This document shows, in pieces, positions 62,081 to 64,000 of a stretch of 64,000 nt of DNA. How positions within the stretch are numbered: position 1 is the stretch's first letter; the number at the start of each line of letters is the position of its first letter. Position numbers and translations under genes: made by a program. Origin of the DNA: Thauera linaloolentis 47Lol = DSM 12138 (GTDB lineage: Bacteria; Pseudomonadota; Gammaproteobacteria; Burkholderiales; Rhodocyclaceae); NCBI RefSeq assembly GCF_000310205.1, contig NZ_AMXE01000001.1, forward strand, positions 124,001 to 188,000. The letters run 5' to 3'. The notes beneath the pieces were generated by a model. The model saw only the letters and a list, made by a program, of their open reading frames with translations, did no database searches and had not been told where the DNA came from.

Positions 62081-62869
62081 ATGCTGACCCACCCGCAGTT
62101 CGACCCCATCGCCTTCTCCCTCGGCCCGCTTTCGGTGCGCTGGTACGGGTTGATGTATCTGATCGCCTTCACGCTCTTCATCGTGCTCGGGCGCCTGCAC
62201 GCGCGCCGCCGCCCGGAACTGGGCTGGAACGCGCAGATGCTGGACGACCTGCTGATGTATGGCGTGCTCGGCGTCATCATCGGCGGCCGCCTCGGCGAGG
62301 TGATGTTCTTCCAGCCCGGCTATTACCTGCAGCATCCGGCCGAGATCCTGGCGATCTGGAAAGGCGGCATGAGCTTCCACGGCGGCTTCCTCGGCGTGCT
62401 GGCCGCCATGTGGCTCTACGCCCGCCGCCATGGCAAGTCCTTCTGGCAGGTGACGGACTTCATCGCCCCGCTGGTTCCGACCGGCCTCGCCGCCGGACGC
62501 ATCGGCAATTTCATCAACGGCGAGCTGTGGGGACGCCCGGTGGACGGCGAACTGCCGTGGGCGATGGTCTTTCCCTGGGTGGACGCGCTGCCGCGCCACC
62601 CGTCCCAGCTCTACCAGGCGCTTGGCGAAGGCGTGCTGCTGTTCGCGGTCCTGTGGTGGTACTCGGCCAGTCCGCGCCCGCTGCGCGCGGTATCGGCCGT
62701 GTTCCTGATCGGCTACGGCAGCCTTCGCTTCGCCGCGGAGTTCTTCCGCACGCCGGACCCCGGCATCTTCGGCACGCTGTCGCTGGGGCTGTCGACGGCA
62801 CAATGGCTTTGCCTACCGATGATCCTCGCCGGCGCCGCGCTGCTGGCACTGAACCGCCGGCACGCATAG
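62081..62869 (+). CDS. lgt: Prolipoprotein diacylglyceryl transferase
   Basis: 262 residues with seven membrane helices. The Lgt signature [13 protein letters not shown] (about 140-152) and the essential His in SFHGGFLG (about 104-111) are present, along with [10 protein letters not shown] and EFFRTPD. It moves diacylglycerol from phosphatidylglycerol to the lipobox Cys of prolipoproteins at the inner membrane. Confidence 0.95.
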   Translation: MLTHPQFDPIAFSLGPLSVRWYGLMYLIAFTLFIVLGRLHARRRPELGWNAQMLDDLLMYGVLGVIIGGRLGEVMFFQPGYYLQHPAEILAIWKGGMSFHGGFLGVLAAMWLYARRHGKSFWQVTDFIAPLVPTGLAAGRIGNFINGELWGRPVDGELPWAMVFPWVDALPRHPSQLYQALGEGVLLFAVLWWYSASPRPLRAVSAVFLIGYGSLRFAAEFFRTPDPGIFGTLSLGLSTAQWLCLPMILAGAALLALNRRHA

Positions 62870-62937
62870 GACATTCCTCACGCGCGAGACGGGACCCGCC
62901 GGAGCAAATGCCCCGGGCTGTGACATACTTCCTTACC

Positions 62938-62950
62938 AATTGGACCAATT
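62938..62950. promoter_or_regulatory. AATTGGACCAATT operator-like palindrome before the malonyl-CoA decarboxylase gene
   Basis: A perfect 6-1-6 palindrome about 65 bases before the start codon, in the style of GntR-type operators (TTGGnCCAA). A second element follows at 62973-63000: CGTTATG-ATT-GCGTG facing CACGCATAACG, an inverted repeat with a 4-base bulge. Confidence 0.5.
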
Positions 62951-63013
62951 CGCCTGGTCGCAAGCGCTCAGACGTTATGATTGCGTGTTCACGCATAACG
63001 ATTCGGGGACAAG

Positions 63014-64000
63014 ATGGCAGGGAACGGACTCGTATCGCGCAGCTTGTCGCGAATGCGGCAACTGATGGGCAGCCGCAGCGAGCGTCAGGTGGAGCCTACC
63101 GAACGCGGCCTGGAGAAGATCCGCAGCCAGCTCCAGGAATGCGCCGAGGGCCGCGGCGGAGAAATCTCGACGCGCCAGCGCGCCGCGCGCCTGGCCGAGG
63201 CCTATCTCCGCCTCGACGACAGCGGACGCAGGGCCATTCTGCGCATGATTGCGCTCGAGTTCGGGCCGGACCCCGTCCGGGTCGAGGCCGCGCACCAGGC
63301 TTACCAGGCCGCGGTGGGCACCCCCGCGCAGTGGGATGCCGAGGCACAGTTGCGCACGGCAATGCGCTCGAGCCGGCTGCGCATCCTGACCCAGTTCAAC
63401 GCCATTCCGCAGGGCGTCAAGTTCCTCGTCGACCTGCGCGCCGACCTGCTTCGCTTCGTCGCCGACGACCCGCAGCTGAAGCCGCTCGACCGTGAGCTCG
63501 AGGCCCGGCTGTCGGCCTGGTTCGACGTCGGCTTCCTCGAACTGCAGCGCATCACCTGGGCCTCTCCCGCCGCATTGCTCGAAAAGCTGGTGAAGTACGA
63601 GGCGGTGCACGAAATCCGCTCGTGGGACGATCTCAAGAACCGGCTCGACTCGGACCGCCGCTGCTACGCCTTCTTCCATCCGCGCATGCCGCTCGAGCCG
63701 CTGATCTTCGTCCAGGTCGCCCTGCTGGAAGATCTCGCCGACGATGTCCAGCGCCTGCTCGACATCGAGGCGCCGCTGGCCGACGCGAGCAAGGCCACCA
63801 CCGCGATCTTCTACTCGATCAGCGCGACGCAGACCGGCCTGCGCGGCGTATCCTTCGGCAACTTCCTGCTCAAGCGCGTGGTCGAGGACCTGCAACGCGA
63901 CTTCCCCCGGCTGAACACCTTCGCCACCCTGTCGCCCATTCCCGGCCTGGTTCGCTGGGTCCAGCGCAACCCGCAGGAACTGGCGCAAGCCATTTTCCCG
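63014..64000 (+). CDS. Malonyl-CoA decarboxylase (3' end outside window)
   Basis: 329 residues are visible; the frame is open to the window edge. The N-terminal helical domain (about 20-110, RAARLAEAYLRLDDSGRRAILRM) is followed by the start of the catalytic GNAT-like domain: FLELQRITWASPAALLEKL, YEAVHEIRSWDDLKNRLD, RRCYAFFHPRMPLEPLIFVQVALL and STFGNFLLKRVV-type segments. It converts malonyl-CoA to acetyl-CoA and CO2. The start ATG follows GGGGACAAG. Family members have about 450-480 residues, so roughly a third is missing. Palindromes upstream suggest dedicated control. Confidence 0.9.
   Translation, partial: MAGNGLVSRSLSRMRQLMGSRSERQVEPTERGLEKIRSQLQECAEGRGGEISTRQRAARLAEAYLRLDDSGRRAILRMIALEFGPDPVRVEAAHQAYQAAVGTPAQWDAEAQLRTAMRSSRLRILTQFNAIPQGVKFLVDLRADLLRFVADDPQLKPLDRELEARLSAWFDVGFLELQRITWASPAALLEKLVKYEAVHEIRSWDDLKNRLDSDRRCYAFFHPRMPLEPLIFVQVALLEDLADDVQRLLDIEAPLADASKATTAIFYSISATQTGLRGVSFGNFLLKRVVEDLQRDFPRLNTFATLSPIPGLVRWVQRNPQELAQAIFP

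Overview
The window is 64 kb of high-GC, gene-dense chromosome. Gene content points to a betaproteobacterium of the Rhodocyclales (Azoarcus/Thauera/Aromatoleum/Zoogloea type). The supporting features are PEP-CTERM exported proteins with sigma-54 promoters, a fused isobutyryl-CoA mutase, a complete propionyl-CoA carboxylase/methylmalonyl-CoA mutase locus, 6S RNA next to zapA, and YceH/Lgt housekeeping genes. This placement is inferred from gene content, not from a search. I see no phage, insertion sequence, CRISPR array, rRNA or tRNA. Most of the window reads as stable chromosome, with two decaying genes.

Layout. 1-2.5 kb: end of an OmpA/MotB-type gene, a DUF2721 membrane protein and a PAS chemoreceptor. 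2.6-7.1 kb: icmF, divergent from an AraC-type regulator with two tandem palindromes between them. 7.1-11.8 kb: a Fur-box-preceded sigma/anti-sigma/TonB-receptor cassette, probably for heme, ending in an internally deleted heme oxygenase remnant. 11.8-13.9 kb: two small membrane proteins and a frameshifted TPR gene. 14-16.8 kb: hybrid histidine kinase plus OmpR-type regulator. 16.9-20 kb: VOC protein (candidate methylmalonyl-CoA epimerase), YpfJ-type metalloprotease and KamA-family radical SAM enzyme. 20.1-22.5 kb: Fur-controlled siderophore receptor. 22.7-30.6 kb: mcm-meaB-pccB-pccA (propionyl-CoA to succinyl-CoA) with a divergent GntR regulator.

30.8-36.1 kb: PEP-CTERM protein with a sigma-54 promoter, CNNM/CBS transporter, YjcH/ActP acetate-type symporter and a crotonase. 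36.2-49.6 kb: a Lap-type adhesin system made of TolC, LapG protease, LapD receptor, type I ABC transporter, HlyD adaptor, LuxR-type regulator, a 937-residue adhesin with a LapG-type TAAG site and strictly alternating Thr repeats, a glycosyltransferase and a small conserved protein. A second PEP-CTERM gene with a sigma-54 promoter closes this block. 50.9-57.6 kb: two zinc-import loci diverging from a Zur gene and Zur-like palindrome (ZrgA/ABC/DUF3299 and ZnuCBA). 57.7-64 kb: TauE/SafE permease, 6S RNA, zapA and its coiled-coil partner, ilvD, yceH, lgt, and a malonyl-CoA decarboxylase cut by the window edge.

How the genes work together. One theme is short and branched acyl-CoA metabolism: icmF interconverts isobutyryl- and butyryl-CoA, pcc and mcm take propionyl-CoA to succinyl-CoA, the VOC protein may epimerise methylmalonyl-CoA, and there are a crotonase, malonyl-CoA decarboxylase and acetate symporter. 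A second theme is metal acquisition (heme, siderophore, zinc). The third, and most interesting, is surface attachment: a c-di-GMP-gated Lap adhesin whose unusual Thr-x-Thr repeats sit beside a glycosyltransferase, with PEP-CTERM proteins on both sides.
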